NCBI GenBank assembly: GCA_018712265.1
Contig: DVHF01000067.1
Coordinates: 1 to 32,221 of the forward strand
Source: Candidatus Gallacutalibacter pullicola
GTDB taxonomy: Bacteria > Bacillota > Clostridia > Oscillospirales > Acutalibacteraceae
DNA: 32,221 bases
Direction of reading: 5' to 3'
The stretch's first letter is position 1, and each line of letters begins with the position of its first letter. The notes under the pieces were generated by a model, which had not been told where the DNA came from, ran no database searches, and worked only from the letters and a program-made list of their open reading frames with translations. The position numbers and the translations under genes are program-made. Of the stretch, positions 32,143 through 32,221 are shown in pieces.

Positions 32143-32221
32143 GAAAATTTTATAGAGAGAGAAAGAACGGCTAAAAAAATAGAATATGATTTCCTGTTCG
32201 GGCGGACATGGAATCGGAAAA

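Overview
The window reads as chromosome of a Gram-positive anaerobe of the class Clostridia, probably a gut or rumen Oscillospirales/Ruminococcaceae relative. The basis is the strong AAGGAGG-type ribosome binding sites, moderately high GC with TTGACA/TATAAT promoters, a lipoprotein-dependent ABC importer, a three-gene GlpO/FAD-reductase/DUF1667 cluster, FeoAB with a Cys-rich FeoB partner, and CGAAC-N4-GTTCG LexA-like boxes. I see no phage, plasmid or transposase genes, no tRNA or rRNA and no CRISPR. Family names come from recognised sequence motifs, not from a database search.

Layout. Positions 1-6284 (+): a UgpB-type lipoprotein, ABC ATPase, two permeases and a cytosolic phosphodiesterase/alkaline-phosphatase-superfamily enzyme, apparently one importer-plus-hydrolase operon. 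6302-10945 (-): a UvrA paralogue without the UvrB-binding domain, then a GH120 beta-xylosidase with its own promoter. 11053-12943 (-): PxpC and PxpB of 5-oxoprolinase behind a pxpA gene eroded at its 5' end and internally. 12944-13329: tandem repeats and an operator-like site. 13422-17889 (+): a five-gene operon (nitrilase-family amidase, DUF2848, M29 aminopeptidase, cyclophilin, membrane transporter); the transporter has an in-frame TAG. 18060-21120 (-): a glycerol-3-phosphate-dehydrogenase-like oxidoreductase cluster. 21280-22938 (-): a macro-domain protein, a second repeat array and a ZIP metal transporter. 23191-24548 (-): a MITE-like element abutting a cupin gene, and a GntR/HutC regulator. 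24717-27217 (+): feoA-feoB-FeoB-associated protein behind a promoter rich in TTAG/CTAA half-sites. 27218-27746: hairpin repeats and terminators. 27747-29911: divergent uxuA (-) and an AraC regulator (+). 29921-32037 (-): a DNA-repair-associated DUF4130 / radical SAM pair behind four LexA-like boxes.

How it fits together. GH120 and UxuA suggest use of xylan or glucuronoxylan fragments. The Ugp-like importer, its phosphodiesterase and the G3P-dehydrogenase-like cluster could form a path from phosphodiesters to glycolysis (inference). The amidase/peptidase operon and the divergent pxpBC look like an amide, peptide or 5-oxoproline salvage locus that is decaying: pxpA is deleted and the transporter carries a nonsense codon.

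The best candidates for something under-described are the Ugp-like importer paired with an NPP-type enzyme, the LexA-box-covered radical SAM/DUF4130 operon, and a roughly 100-bp intergenic repeat family that places an extended -10 promoter element in front of minus-strand genes at two loci.
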